DNA from: a virus
Length of the DNA: 37,676 nucleotides
Reading direction: 5' to 3' (one strand)
Virus record (IMG/VR): IMGVR_UViG_3300033145_000693
Coordinates: 1-37,676 of that record
In this document: positions 31,273 to 37,527 of the stretch, in pieces
How positions within the stretch are numbered: position 1 is the stretch's first letter
Layout of the letters: the number at the start of each line of letters is the position of its first letter
Position numbers and translations under genes: made by a program
The notes under the pieces: generated by a model
The model's database searches: none
The model's input: the letters and a program-made list of their open reading frames with translations, nothing else
Told to the model about the DNA's origin: nothing

Positions 31273-31613
31273 AAACAAAGATCGAGAACTACCTGCTTGA
31301 GCGGCGCGAATGGGTGCCGGGTTTCGAGCTGTGCGCGCAGTTCAACGTCACTGAGCGACAGCTGCGCCAGGTCAAAGGTGTTCCTGGACTCTGCACTGTG
31401 ATCGCTGTCTCTGGCGATAAGGGATTCAAGCACGTTGCCCTGGCCAGCACGAAGGAGTGGTTGCGTCACAAGTCCAGAATTGTCAGCCATGCCGTCGGCG
31501 AGCTTCGCCGGATCGAACTGCAGGAGGACAAGCGCAGAGACACCACCGTCTTGTTCCGCGCGCATGCGTACGAGAAAGACACGAACCAGGCCGTCATGGC
31601 CCTGGAGGGATAA
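31260..31613 (+). CDS. winged-helix-like early protein
   Basis: 117 residues; starts 13 bases inside the previous gene. The N-terminal half (LETKIENYLLERREWVPGFELCAQFNVTERQLRQVKGVPGLCTVIAVSGDKGFKHVALAS) has the order helix, helix, recognition helix (TERQLRQV) and two-strand wing, as in small winged-helix regulators. The second half is charged helix with RRIELQEDKRRDTTVLFRAH. It may regulate the early-to-late switch, but no Mor/C signature is present. The gene overlaps the next start by one base. Confidence 0.65.
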   Translation: MEELETKIENYLLERREWVPGFELCAQFNVTERQLRQVKGVPGLCTVIAVSGDKGFKHVALASTKEWLRHKSRIVSHAVGELRRIELQEDKRRDTTVLFRAHAYEKDTNQAVMALEG

Positions 31614-31933
31614 TGGCCGACGTCAAACTGACATCACTGAAGAGCGCTCTCAATGAAAAGGATGCTGACCTGTTGATGCCTTTCCTCAAGGAGTACGCCT
31701 CTGCCGTCACGCGGCTCGTGCTCACTTGGCTGGCCGAGGGCAAGGCACTGGATGATCTCCTCTCAAATCCACCTGACCATTACACCGCCATTGAGCGTAT
31801 AGCGCACCTTGCCAACTTTAATCCTGGTCTCTCGAGAGATGAGATAATCGCGATGGGGGCGCATGCGGTGATGCTCTACATCCATGAAGGGGCGGTCAAC
31901 AACCCGGAGGAGGCTTTCAATGCTGGTGATTAG
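31613..31933 (+). CDS. small helical early protein, unknown
   Basis: 106 residues; its ATG lies over the previous TAA (TAATG), with GGAGGG ahead. It is all-helical and acidic (LKSALNEKDADLLMPFLKEYASAVTRLVLTWLAEGKALDDLLSNP, then DEIIAMGAHAVMLYIHEGAV). No motif recognised. It overlaps the next start by 14 bases. Confidence 0.6.
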   Translation: MADVKLTSLKSALNEKDADLLMPFLKEYASAVTRLVLTWLAEGKALDDLLSNPPDHYTAIERIAHLANFNPGLSRDEIIAMGAHAVMLYIHEGAVNNPEEAFNAGD

Positions 31934-32222
31934 ATTCTTCCTGAAGGATGGCGGGGAGCACAGCCTCGAGGACGTGACCGGCGTCATGGACCCGCAGGAT
32001 CTGACTGAGCCGGAGTTGAAGCAATACGCTAACAAGGCGGCGGCCAACGATGCGCGCATCACTGGATACAAGATAATCGACCGCTCAAAGGTGCAAGCCA
32101 AAGGTTTCTGCACAGACCGTAACCTGGAAGAGTCGACAGGTCACTGCCTCAACGCGGTCGGCTCCAAGTTTATGATGTGTCCGCGTGACCGGGCGCAGTG
32201 TGATTGCTGGATCAACACATAA
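31920..32222 (+). CDS. small protein with Cys-rich C-terminus
   Basis: 100 residues, ATG 31920 with GGAGGAGG ahead. MLVIRFFLKDGGEHSLEDVTGVMDPQDLTEPELKQY leads to ITGYKIIDRSK. The C-terminal 35 residues, CTDRNLEESTGHCLNAVGSKFMMCPRDRAQCDCW, carry five Cys in a pattern that could hold a zinc or disulfides. Function unknown. The gene closes the tightly overlapping part of the early block. Confidence 0.6.
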   Translation: MLVIRFFLKDGGEHSLEDVTGVMDPQDLTEPELKQYANKAAANDARITGYKIIDRSKVQAKGFCTDRNLEESTGHCLNAVGSKFMMCPRDRAQCDCWINT

Positions 32223-32232
32223 AGGAGGAGCG

Positions 32233-32601
32233 ATGCGGAGCAACAGGACAGGCAGGCAACGGCGACCAACGAAGAGACGGCAACAACATGCGCCCTGGCA
32301 GAGAAAGCCCAGGGTCCGCAGGAGAAACCGGCCACTCGGCGACAACCCAAAAGATAAGTGGATCGGCGGCTGCGTGTTGTTCTTCGCGTTCCAGGCGATC
32401 CTCTTCACTGTGCTCAAGTTGAGTGGCGCTATCTCCTGGCCCTGGAAGTGGACGCTCTGGTCTCTGTGGTGCCCGCTCGTGGCCTGGCTCGGGGTCATCG
32501 CGGCCATCTGGATAGGCGGCCTGCTGATCTGCATCGTGCGCGGCTGGCTCTACAAGTTGGCGAGAGACATCCTCACCAAACCGACAGAAGAGGGAATTTA
32601 G
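32233..32601 (+). CDS. membrane protein with basic N-terminus (holin-like candidate)
   Basis: 122 residues; AAAGGAGGAG lies ahead of the ATG. A strongly basic first 50 residues (RSNRTGRQRRPTKRRQQ, RKPRVRRRNRPLGDN) is followed by two membrane helices (GGCVLFFAFQAILFTVLKLSGAISWPW and WCPLVAWLGVIAAIWIGGLLICIV) and a short tail. Two-helix organisation resembles class II holins, and there is no other obvious holin in the late block. That is only a suggestion. The 3' end lies inside the first copy of the CGACAGAA element. Confidence 0.6.
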   Translation: MRSNRTGRQRRPTKRRQQHAPWQRKPRVRRRNRPLGDNPKDKWIGGCVLFFAFQAILFTVLKLSGAISWPWKWTLWSLWCPLVAWLGVIAAIWIGGLLICIVRGWLYKLARDILTKPTEEGI

Positions 32602-32602
32602 A

Positions 32603-32731
32603 ATGAAGATTGTGACGCGTAAAGATTCCCACTGGTGGGACTTGCTACGGCTGAATTGTCGGTATCGAAACGGCAACGGCCAATGTATCAACCGGCCACG
32701 CAAAATGGACAACTGGCTACATCAGGTGTGA
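32603..32731 (+). CDS. 42-residue basic peptide, unknown
   Basis: MKIVTRKDSHWWDLLRLNCRYRNGNGQCINRPRKMDN... is a short basic Trp-rich protein with two Cys, preceded by the element copy at 32582 and a GAGGG-like RBS. It is supported chiefly by its leader, which is 29-nt identical to that of the gene at 33294. No family recognised. It could also be non-coding drift, but the leader argues otherwise. Confidence 0.5.
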   Translation: MKIVTRKDSHWWDLLRLNCRYRNGNGQCINRPRKMDNWLHQV

Positions 32732-32790
32732 GTCGCGGGGATGCCACTTGCTCAAGCCGACCGAATAGTAATCAACAAGGAGAAATGACG

Positions 32791-33261
32791 ATGCAAAAGA
32801 ACACCAAAACAACATTCACGGCGGATGATGGCAAAAGGTTTGATAACGCGGAAGACGCAAAGCGGCACGAGGCGTTGGCCAGCGCAAAGGACGAATACGA
32901 AACCAGCAAGAAGGCATACGCCAAACTATTGTGGAATAGCCAGAAGACCGCAGACGGCATCCAGTTTAATTTGACTTGCTCTGGCGAGTACTTTTTTCTC
33001 CGCGAGGGTATATCTATACCCTCAATTCATCGTGTATCGTTTTTCGGCTGGAACTGTACTCTCAATGAAGATGATGAGACAGTTATTATTCAAGAGGAAA
33101 CCAGACACGCCGAGACTCGCCACCACACATACAAAATATCAGAATTATACAAGATGGAAAAAAGCGCACAGTTGGCAAAAGTCGAAGCGTTGAAGAGGTA
33201 TATCAGTTGGGCCGAGGATGATATTAAGGATACTAAAGCCAAGTTGGGCGCGGATAAATAG
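32791..33261 (+). CDS. mixed-charge protein, unknown
   Basis: About 156 residues. AAGGAG lies eight bases before ATG 32791 (an ATG six bases earlier has the RBS too close). It starts MQKNTKTTFTADDGKRFDNAEDAKRHEALA, with helix AKDEYETSKKAYAKLLWNSQKT. The second part is beta-rich (GEYFFLREGISIPSIHRVSFFGWN), followed by helix and a Lys-rich end. The sequence is much richer in A+T than the early block. A short domain of the kind F.(A/D)DG..F.....A..HE near the N-terminus is common in phage proteins that modify host function, without known role. It has no element copy in front. Confidence 0.65.
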   Translation: MQKNTKTTFTADDGKRFDNAEDAKRHEALASAKDEYETSKKAYAKLLWNSQKTADGIQFNLTCSGEYFFLREGISIPSIHRVSFFGWNCTLNEDDETVIIQEETRHAETRHHTYKISELYKMEKSAQLAKVEALKRYISWAEDDIKDTKAKLGADK

Positions 33262-33293
33262 TAAACCGTTTCCGACAGAAGAGGGAATTTAGA

Positions 33294-33473
33294 ATGAAGA
33301 AGAAAGTCATTGTGGGGTATGTAGGGCGTGGGGCTGATGCAATGCGGATATACGATGGCAAGGGTGGCGTTTCTCTTCATGGGTATCTGATTAATCGCAG
33401 AGGCAACAAGAAAAATTGGGCCACCTACGAATGGCCGCCCAAGAAAGTCAGAATAACAATCGAAGAGCTGTGA
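33294..33473 (+). CDS. 59-residue basic protein, unknown
   Basis: MKKKVIVGYVGRGADAMRIYDGKGGVSLHGYL, then NRRGNKKNWATYEWPPKKVRITIEEL. A small beta-rich basic protein. The start has GAGGG and the element 21 bases ahead; this leader is 29-nt identical to the one at 32581. Clean frame with well-formed start and stop. No family recognised. Confidence 0.65.
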   Translation: MKKKVIVGYVGRGADAMRIYDGKGGVSLHGYLINRRGNKKNWATYEWPPKKVRITIEEL

Positions 33474-33525
33474 TGGCTCTTAATCGTAGACGCAAAACGA
33501 CAGAACTTACACAAAAAGGAGAATG

Positions 33526-33909
33526 ATGAAGAAACTTATGATCGGAGCTAGAATTGGAATCATCGTGTGTGCGCTGGGAATGATCGCCAAAGCGTTGGGA
33601 TTACGCAAGGGAAGAATTGAGCCTTACATTGAGTTTGATTCTGTCACGCTGTTGGACAAGCGGACGCTTGAACTGAATCTGCGAAACCTACAAGACGGCT
33701 TTGTTTCGATTAGTCGCATGGCAAGTAGGTTGATGGATGCTCACGACAAGGAGAGGTATCTGAAAGCGAGGTGGCGGGAGTGTGACGGATGCGGCAAGAA
33801 GTATTTATATGAAACCCATATCAGCAAGCCACCAGACCGGCCACCTATTTGCTGTTCGATAAAATGCCACAGCGAGGCGGTGAATAAGCAGGGGAGACGG
33901 TGTGCTTAA
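33526..33909 (+). CDS. membrane-anchored protein with zinc knuckles
   Basis: About 127 residues; I use the second of two ATGs (33526), which has the RBS AAGGAG four bases ahead. N-terminal helix ARIGIIVCALGMIAKALGL can cross the membrane. The C-terminal third, CDGCGKKYLYETHISKPPDRPPICCSIKCHSEAVNKQGRRC, has CxxC, CC and CxxxC pairs typical of a zinc ribbon. Between them lies helix DKERYLKARW. Element copy at 33498. Function unknown. Confidence 0.65.
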   Translation: MKKLMIGARIGIIVCALGMIAKALGLRKGRIEPYIEFDSVTLLDKRTLELNLRNLQDGFVSISRMASRLMDAHDKERYLKARWRECDGCGKKYLYETHISKPPDRPPICCSIKCHSEAVNKQGRRCA

Positions 33910-33945
33910 AGGTAGACCGTTTCCGACAGAAAAGAGAGGATTAGA

Positions 33946-34131
33946 ATGACAATCCACAAGCTGAAAGGATATGGCGGCTTTATCATGGCCGTACCGATCT
34001 TGGGGTGTAGCGGTGGCAAGGCGTTGATGAATAAAATGGGCTGGCAAAGTTCATGGTTTTGGAAGGGCGTAACGTGTCTAAAGTGTCTCAAGGAGCGTAG
34101 ACGCAAAACGACAGGAGATCAACTATGTTAA
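33946..34131 (+). CDS. 61-residue small protein, unknown
   Basis: MTIHKLKGYGGFIMAVPILGCSGGKALMNKMGWQSSWFWKG, then TCLKCLKERRRKTTGDQLC. A Cys pair (CLKC) precedes a very basic end, encoded partly by the next element copy (34109). It has GAGG seven bases ahead and the element at 33924. The stop lies inside the next gene's start (ATGTTAATAG). Weak hydrophobic middle; no membrane call. Confidence 0.6.
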   Translation: MTIHKLKGYGGFIMAVPILGCSGGKALMNKMGWQSSWFWKGVTCLKCLKERRRKTTGDQLC

Positions 34132-34331
34132 TAGAAGCAGCATATCAGGACGGCAAATTCATAGGTCACAGATTGAGGGAGGGTCCAGACACTTTGCTTG
34201 TCTTTGCAAATCAGCCGATGATGCAGGGCTTTCGCCTTGCCGAGAAGTTTGTGCCTTCGATAGGCACAGAAATTGAATATCGCAAGTGTAAGGTTGTCGA
34301 GAATACTCCCCCTATTTCGACAGAACTTTGA
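34125..34331 (+). CDS. 68-residue protein, unknown
   Basis: MLIEAAYQDGKFIGHRLREGPDTLLVFANQPMMQGFRLAEKFVPSIGTEIEYRK... ends PPISTEL. Beta-alpha-rich and soluble. The element copy CGACAG at 34109 lies 16 bases ahead with GGAG directly attached. The final STEL is encoded by the next copy, as in the gene at 34695. Unknown family. Confidence 0.6.
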   Translation: MLIEAAYQDGKFIGHRLREGPDTLLVFANQPMMQGFRLAEKFVPSIGTEIEYRKCKVVENTPPISTEL

Positions 34332-34340
34332 GGAAGGGAT

Positions 34341-34440
34341 AATTTGACGGTTCCTGAACGGCAACTGTTTAGTAGGGACGTAAGCGAACAACGGAGCCTG
34401 GAGGCGATTGAGTTTCCATCCCGAAGTTAGTAGGCCGTCA
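34341..34440 (+). other. stretch with possible small ORF or structured RNA
   Basis: Behind the element copy at 34318 no ATG gene starts. A TTG at 34344 opens a 28-codon frame ending at 34430 (PERQLFSRDVSEQRSLEAIEF), with GAGGAAGGG ahead of it. The same stretch can pair GACGG (34346-34350) with CCGTC (34435-34439) and GGGA with TCCC inside, forming a closed structure. The two explanations compete; neither is strong. Confidence 0.35.
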
Positions 34441-34481
34441 TTCAATTGGGAACAAGATTCGACAAATAGCGGAGGATTAGA

Positions 34482-34664
34482 ATGAAGGTAACTATTGACA
34501 TTGAGTCAGATATGCCGCCAAGGGCAGCAACAAAAAGAGACATTCAGAAAAACATTGATGCGGTCCGCAGAGCCGTTGATGGAAAACCAACCTGCACCGA
34601 CTTTGTGCCACTCATAAGCGTTGAAGGGATGCTGGTCGCAATTCAAAAACAGCTAGTAGATTAG
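34482..34664 (+). CDS. 60-residue protein, unknown
   Basis: MKVTIDIESDMPPRAATKRDIQKNIDAVRRAVDGKPTCTDFVPLISVEGMLVAIQ... is an alpha-helical small protein with a short beta start. GGAGG is eight bases ahead and the element (CGACAAA, degenerate) at 34460. No family recognised. Confidence 0.6.
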   Translation: MKVTIDIESDMPPRAATKRDIQKNIDAVRRAVDGKPTCTDFVPLISVEGMLVAIQKQLVD

Positions 34665-34694
34665 TCTACCACTTTCGACAGATAATGGAGGATT

Positions 34695-34838
34695 ATGAAA
34701 ACGATCAAACGTGGCGATGTAGTAAGGCGAGTGACGGATGAGGAAGCGGCATTTCTGACCAAGAAAGAGTGGGACTATTGCCCAAAAGCAGAACACAAAA
34801 AGACGCATAATCCGCAACCCGTTTCGACAGAACTTTGA
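34695..34838 (+). CDS. 47-residue basic protein, unknown
   Basis: MKTIKRGDVVRRVTDEEAAFLTKKEWDYCPKAEHKK... ends in VSTEL, encoded by the next element copy (34825). GGAGG is six bases ahead and the element is at 34676. The opening GDVVRRVTDEEA resembles the starts of small phage adaptor proteins but is too short to name. Good start and stop signals. Confidence 0.6.
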   Translation: MKTIKRGDVVRRVTDEEAAFLTKKEWDYCPKAEHKKTHNPQPVSTEL

Positions 34839-34849
34839 GGATACCGAAA

Positions 34850-34963
34850 ATGCGAAAAAGCTTTTTTTTCAACTTTGTTTCGGCAAGCAGGGCAAGACGG
34901 AATTTTTCAGAAGGGTCCAGATTGGCCGTTATCGGCAAAATCGAAAAACCCGATATGGTATAA
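34850..34963 (+). CDS. possible 37-residue basic peptide
   Basis: MRKSFFFNFVSASRARRNF... has an element copy 25 bases ahead, with GAGG about 12 bases before the start. The composition is odd and the last codons overlap a promoter-like TATAAT. The 20-nt match of its leader to that at 34315 suggests either a real gene or a decayed one. Weak. Confidence 0.35.
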   Translation: MRKSFFFNFVSASRARRNFSEGSRLAVIGKIEKPDMV

Positions 34964-34964
34964 T
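34956..34964 (+). promoter_or_regulatory. extended -10 promoter candidate
   Basis: TGGTATAAT (TATAAT at 34959-34964) is a consensus extended -10, with TG one base upstream of the hexamer. I see no good -35 at 16-18 bp, which extended -10 promoters do not need. It would start transcription near 34971 and express the gene at 35011 and those behind it. That gene is the one in the row that lacks an element copy. Confidence 0.5.
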
Positions 34965-35010
34965 AGTGTTGTAGGTTGGAATTGGCCTGACCGCAACAAG
35001 GGAGGTTGAG

Positions 35011-35190
35011 ATGGCAGACGAAACATATTCTTTCAGAGAGACACGGGAAGAGATTGAGCGACGTATGGTTTGCCTAGCAAGCCAAGGGATAGAAGCTAAG
35101 TTTGATGGCAGAGTCTTGGAGTACACGGCAAGGGGAAGATTAACAAAGGTGTTGTTGGATCAAGAGGTAGAGTCCATACACGCTTTTTGA
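35011..35190 (+). CDS. 59-residue protein, unknown
   Basis: MADETYSFRETREEIERRMVCLASQGIEAKFDGRVLEYTARGRLTKVLLDQEVESIH. Helix then a beta-rich end. RBS AAGGGAGG six bases ahead. It has no CGACAGAA element but a promoter-like TATAAT about 50 bases before it. Soluble, unknown family. Confidence 0.65.
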   Translation: MADETYSFRETREEIERRMVCLASQGIEAKFDGRVLEYTARGRLTKVLLDQEVESIHAF

Positions 35191-35226
35191 ATCCTCTACC
35201 ACTTGCGACAGAAAAGGGAATGTGAT

Positions 35227-35385
35227 ATGGGAAAGGAAACACAGCCAAAGCGCAAACCTGCCAACTACATTGTTATTGGTGACTATACGATATACCAGCC
35301 AGAAAACAACAGAGTCAGGATCGAACATATTGAAGAATGTCTGTTTGCGGGACAACTTGGCGAGACGTTTCGGGAACACTTTTAG
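35227..35385 (+). CDS. 52-residue protein, unknown
   Basis: From MGKETQPKRKPANYIVIGDYTIYQPENNRVRIEHIEECLFAGQLGE. I use ATG 35227 because the AAGGG and the element (35206) are in the right place for it; an in-frame ATG at 35203 overlaps the element. Beta-rich N-terminal half, then a short helix. Unknown family. Confidence 0.6.
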   Translation: MGKETQPKRKPANYIVIGDYTIYQPENNRVRIEHIEECLFAGQLGETFREHF

Positions 35386-35416
35386 TCAACAGCCGACAGA
35401 ACAAGGAACTTAACAG

Positions 35417-35602
35417 ATGCTCACTGATAAGATTAGAAAATGGTGCCCTGGCCATCCGTGTTGTCAACGGCCCGAGGAGGACGCAGCATGGCGATGGTAC
35501 TGCTGCACAGATAGTGGATCACACCTTCGTAGATGCATAGACAGTAGCTGCCCTATTGTTCTACATAAGCACGAACTCGCGACAGAACGGAGCGCAAGAT
35601 GA
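35417..35602 (+). CDS. 61-residue Cys/His-rich protein
   Basis: MLTDKIRKWCPGHPCCQRPEEDAAWRWYCCTDSGSHLRRCIDSSCPIVLHKHEL. Seven Cys and several His suggest a metal-binding fold. The element copy lies at 35394 and AAGGAA before the ATG. The last ten codons lie in the next element copy (35580), and the stop overlaps the next start as ATGA. Unknown family. Confidence 0.6.
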   Translation: MLTDKIRKWCPGHPCCQRPEEDAAWRWYCCTDSGSHLRRCIDSSCPIVLHKHELATERSAR

Positions 35603-35859
35603 TACCGGATATTTACAAACCGCGATTCGATCTCGACGAGGCGCAAGCCGCCAGTGATGAATGGAACTTCAACTGCGGCCCATCCGCGCTTGCCGTTATG
35701 GCTGGCCTGGCCATCATTGGCTATGGCCTGGCGAGTTTCTTCAAGACGATCCAACAGGACTCCAGGGGCGGGTACACGCCGGTCGACCAGGGCCAGGGAG
35801 AGCTGCCGGATCCGCCGCCTGGCGGCACAGGGGAATCGGAGGGCGGCCGAGATGACTGA
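35599..35859 (+). CDS. NCGPSAL-motif membrane protein, possibly truncated
   Basis: 86 residues. After DEAQAASDEWNF comes NCGPSALAVMAGL, a motif seen in phage proteins resembling cysteine peptidases of the C39/papain group, in which the Cys is catalytic. Here the sequence then changes to AIIGYGLASFF, so the whole PSALAVMAGLAIIGYGLASFF becomes a membrane helix, followed by a Gly/Pro/Asp-rich end. No His partner remains, so it is likely a remnant or a new membrane protein built from one. The element copy is at 35580 and GGAG before the start. Confidence 0.5.
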   Translation: MIPDIYKPRFDLDEAQAASDEWNFNCGPSALAVMAGLAIIGYGLASFFKTIQQDSRGGYTPVDQGQGELPDPPPGGTGESEGGRDD

Positions 35860-36586
35860 CAAGGGAACAAACCTGCGCCTCGTGTTGAGTCATCACTACT
35901 TTGACCTCACGCTCAAAGGCAAGAAGGACGTCGAATACCGGGAAATGTGTCCGCATTGGCGGCGGCTGATTTGGGATCGTCGGCGCTCGATCAAGACGGT
36001 GACGTTCGCTCGCGGCTATTCAAAGACTACTCTCACTCGCACTGTCGTCAAGATAGACCAGGGGCCATGCCCTTTGCCTTTCTGGACCGACGACTACTAC
36101 CGGCTCCACCTGGGGCCACTCGTTAAGGTGGAGGTCACAGAGGACTGTTGCCTGCCATTACAGATAAAGGGGAAAAGAAAAATGAAAATAATCATCATGG
36201 CTGCATTCGTTCTGCTCGCTTCAATCGTCATCAGCCTGGCCGCCGACGCGCCAGCGGAAGAAGCTGCGCCACCCGCAGCCAAGATCATCCCCGACAAAGA
36301 CGGCAAGGGCGCTGTCGCTGCCGTTGATGTGTTGGCTGGGCCGAAGGGAATCTTCAACTACATTAAGGGGCACCCGAAGGAGTTGGCCGTCGGAGCCGGT
36401 TCTGCTGCTGCCATCTGGTACGGCCTCGAGGGATACGATCACTACCAGGACAAAAAGAAGGAGCGCAAGAGGGAGAAGCGCCTTCGTCGTCGTGCGGAGG
36501 CAATGGGTCTCGCCGGGGTGATCCAGCAAATCGACGGGCACGTATTCATCATCACTGGCGACGGAAACAAGATCATCATTTATTGA
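35852..36586 (+). CDS. ASCH/PUA-like protein joined in frame to an exported protein
   Basis: From ATG 35852 (GGAGGG eight bases ahead), 244 residues. The first 95 (LRLVLSHHYFDLTLKGKKDVEYREMCPHWRRLIW) have the ASCH pattern: H-x(2)-YF-x-L-x-GKK-x-EYR, a nucleotide- or RNA-binding fold. At 36182 the same frame holds MKIIIMAAFVLLASIVISLAADAPAEE, a signal peptide, with GGGG and a degenerate element copy before it, so a second 134-residue protein probably starts there. That part has a membrane stretch (AVGAGSAAAIWYGL), a Lys/Arg-rich coil and a beta end. Two proteins sharing a frame with a lost stop, or a fusion: I cannot tell. Confidence 0.6.
   Translation: MTDKGTNLRLVLSHHYFDLTLKGKKDVEYREMCPHWRRLIWDRRRSIKTVTFARGYSKTTLTRTVVKIDQGPCPLPFWTDDYYRLHLGPLVKVEVTEDCCLPLQIKGKRKMKIIIMAAFVLLASIVISLAADAPAEEAAPPAAKIIPDKDGKGAVAAVDVLAGPKGIFNYIKGHPKELAVGAGSAAAIWYGLEGYDHYQDKKKERKREKRLRRRAEAMGLAGVIQQIDGHVFIITGDGNKIIIY
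36182..36586 (+). CDS. exported protein, internal start in the ASCH gene frame
   Basis: 134 residues. The signal peptide IIIMAAFVLLASIVISLAADA has the likely cut after ADA. Next come an Ala/Pro-rich spacer, a helix FNYIKGHPKEL, a membrane-like AVGAGSAAAIWYGL, a basic coil KKKERKREKRLRRRAEAM and a beta end. It could be a spanin-like or membrane-anchor protein, but no family is recognised. Listed separately because its leader resembles those of the neighbouring small genes. Confidence 0.5.
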   Translation: MKIIIMAAFVLLASIVISLAADAPAEEAAPPAAKIIPDKDGKGAVAAVDVLAGPKGIFNYIKGHPKELAVGAGSAAAIWYGLEGYDHYQDKKKERKREKRLRRRAEAMGLAGVIQQIDGHVFIITGDGNKIIIY

Positions 36587-36630
36587 CCGGCTGAAGAGCC
36601 GGGGAGCAAGCAAGAGGGTCGCACCCCTCT
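36587..36630 (+). terminator. double hairpin ending the early transcript
   Basis: CCGGCT-GAAG-AGCCGG (36587-36602) forms a perfect 6-bp stem with a tetraloop right after the preceding TGA, and AGAGGG with CCCTCT (36613-36630) forms a second 6-bp stem. No T-run. Position after the last accessory gene fits a terminator, with the gap 36631-36714 giving room for a promoter of the methyltransferase, none of which I can identify. Confidence 0.5.
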
Positions 36631-36714
36631 CACCGACCGCACCAGGCGGCCATCCAGTTAAGAACTACTCCCCAGCATGCGAGTAGCCTTCTGTTGTATC
36701 ACGAGAGGGGTGCC

Positions 36715-37491
36715 ATGAAAAGCCCATTGAGTTACCTGGGCGGCAAGAGCCGCCTGGCCGAAAAGATAGTATCGATCATTCCCAAAGACCACACCTGCTA
36801 CTGCGAACCATTCTCCGGTGCCGCCTGGGTGTTCTTCCGCAAAGAACCATCCAAAGCCGAGATCCTCAATGATATGGATGGAGAGCTGGTGACGTTCTGG
36901 CGGGTTGTTCAGAATCACCTGGAGGAGTTCCTTCGATATTTCAAGTACGCCATTGTGTCTCGAGAGTTGTTTGAAATAGAGCAGCAGAAAGACCCTTCGA
37001 CCTTGACTGACATCCAGCGTGCGGTGAGATATTACTACCTCCAGAAGAACGGCTTTGGCGGCATGACTCACAACCGGACGTTCGGTACCAGTGCGACCTC
37101 TCCGGCCCGCCTGAATCTCACCAATATGGAGGAGGTTTTGCTCGAGGTCCACTGGCGGCTGGCCCGCGTAACTATAGAAAGCATGGATGCGGTCGACTGT
37201 GTAAAGAGGTATGACCGGCCGTCCTCCTTCTTCTATCTCGATCCTCCGTATTGGGCAACGCGTGGCTATCGTGTTCCCTTCGTCAAGGCCGACTATATCC
37301 GGCTGCGGCGTTGTCTTGATCAAGTCCAGGGGCGCTTCATTCTCTCTCTGAATGACACCCCGGAGGTCCGCAGGATCTATAAGGGCTTCAAGGTTAGAAA
37401 GGTATCTCTGATCTACAGCGTAGGGAACACGAGAACCAACAAAGAGAGCCGGTCAAAGCCTCGGGGCGAAGTCCTTTTCAGAAACTTCTGA
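36715..37491 (+). CDS. Dam-type DNA adenine-N6 methyltransferase
   Basis: 258 residues; AGAGGGG lies six bases ahead. The order is that of the alpha group (Dam): SPLSYLGGKSRLAEKI (4-18), the AdoMet-site CEPFSGAAWVF, NDMDGEL, KNGFGGM, and the catalytic YLDPPYW (DPPY at 176-179). A target-recognition region lies between. It would methylate adenine in a short site, probably to protect phage DNA from restriction or to time expression, as in phages with dam genes. The target cannot be read from sequence. A double hairpin and an 85-bp gap separate it from the upstream genes. Confidence 0.9.
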   Translation: MKSPLSYLGGKSRLAEKIVSIIPKDHTCYCEPFSGAAWVFFRKEPSKAEILNDMDGELVTFWRVVQNHLEEFLRYFKYAIVSRELFEIEQQKDPSTLTDIQRAVRYYYLQKNGFGGMTHNRTFGTSATSPARLNLTNMEEVLLEVHWRLARVTIESMDAVDCVKRYDRPSSFFYLDPPYWATRGYRVPFVKADYIRLRRCLDQVQGRFILSLNDTPEVRRIYKGFKVRKVSLIYSVGNTRTNKESRSKPRGEVLFRNF

Positions 37492-37527
37492 GATCCGGCC
37501 GCCGCCGCGTTATTGGTTGAAAGTTGT

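Larger units (their letters stand above)
32581..35598 (+). repeat. start-associated CGACAGAA element array in front of about twelve small genes
   Basis: Copies begin at 32582, 33273, 33498, 33924, 34109 (CGACAG), 34318, 34460 (CGACAAA), 34676 (CGACAGAT), 34825, 35206, 35394 and 35580. Eleven lie 16-25 bases before the ATG of a listed gene and one (34318) 26 bases before a possible TTG, with an RBS between in most. Longer matches: 29 nt identical at 32581 and 33272, 19 nt at 33485 and 34096, 20 nt at 34315 and 34822; copies 33265 and 33916 share ACCGTTTCCGACAGAA, and 34665 and 35195 share TCTACCACTT. A degenerate copy precedes 36182. Several copies also supply the previous gene's C-terminus (STEL). 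Function unknown. Confidence 0.85.

Noticed and set aside
34850-34963. Confident gene call for the 37-residue frame
   Set aside because: The T-rich first codons and overlap with a promoter-like sequence leave it doubtful; kept as a low-confidence feature only.
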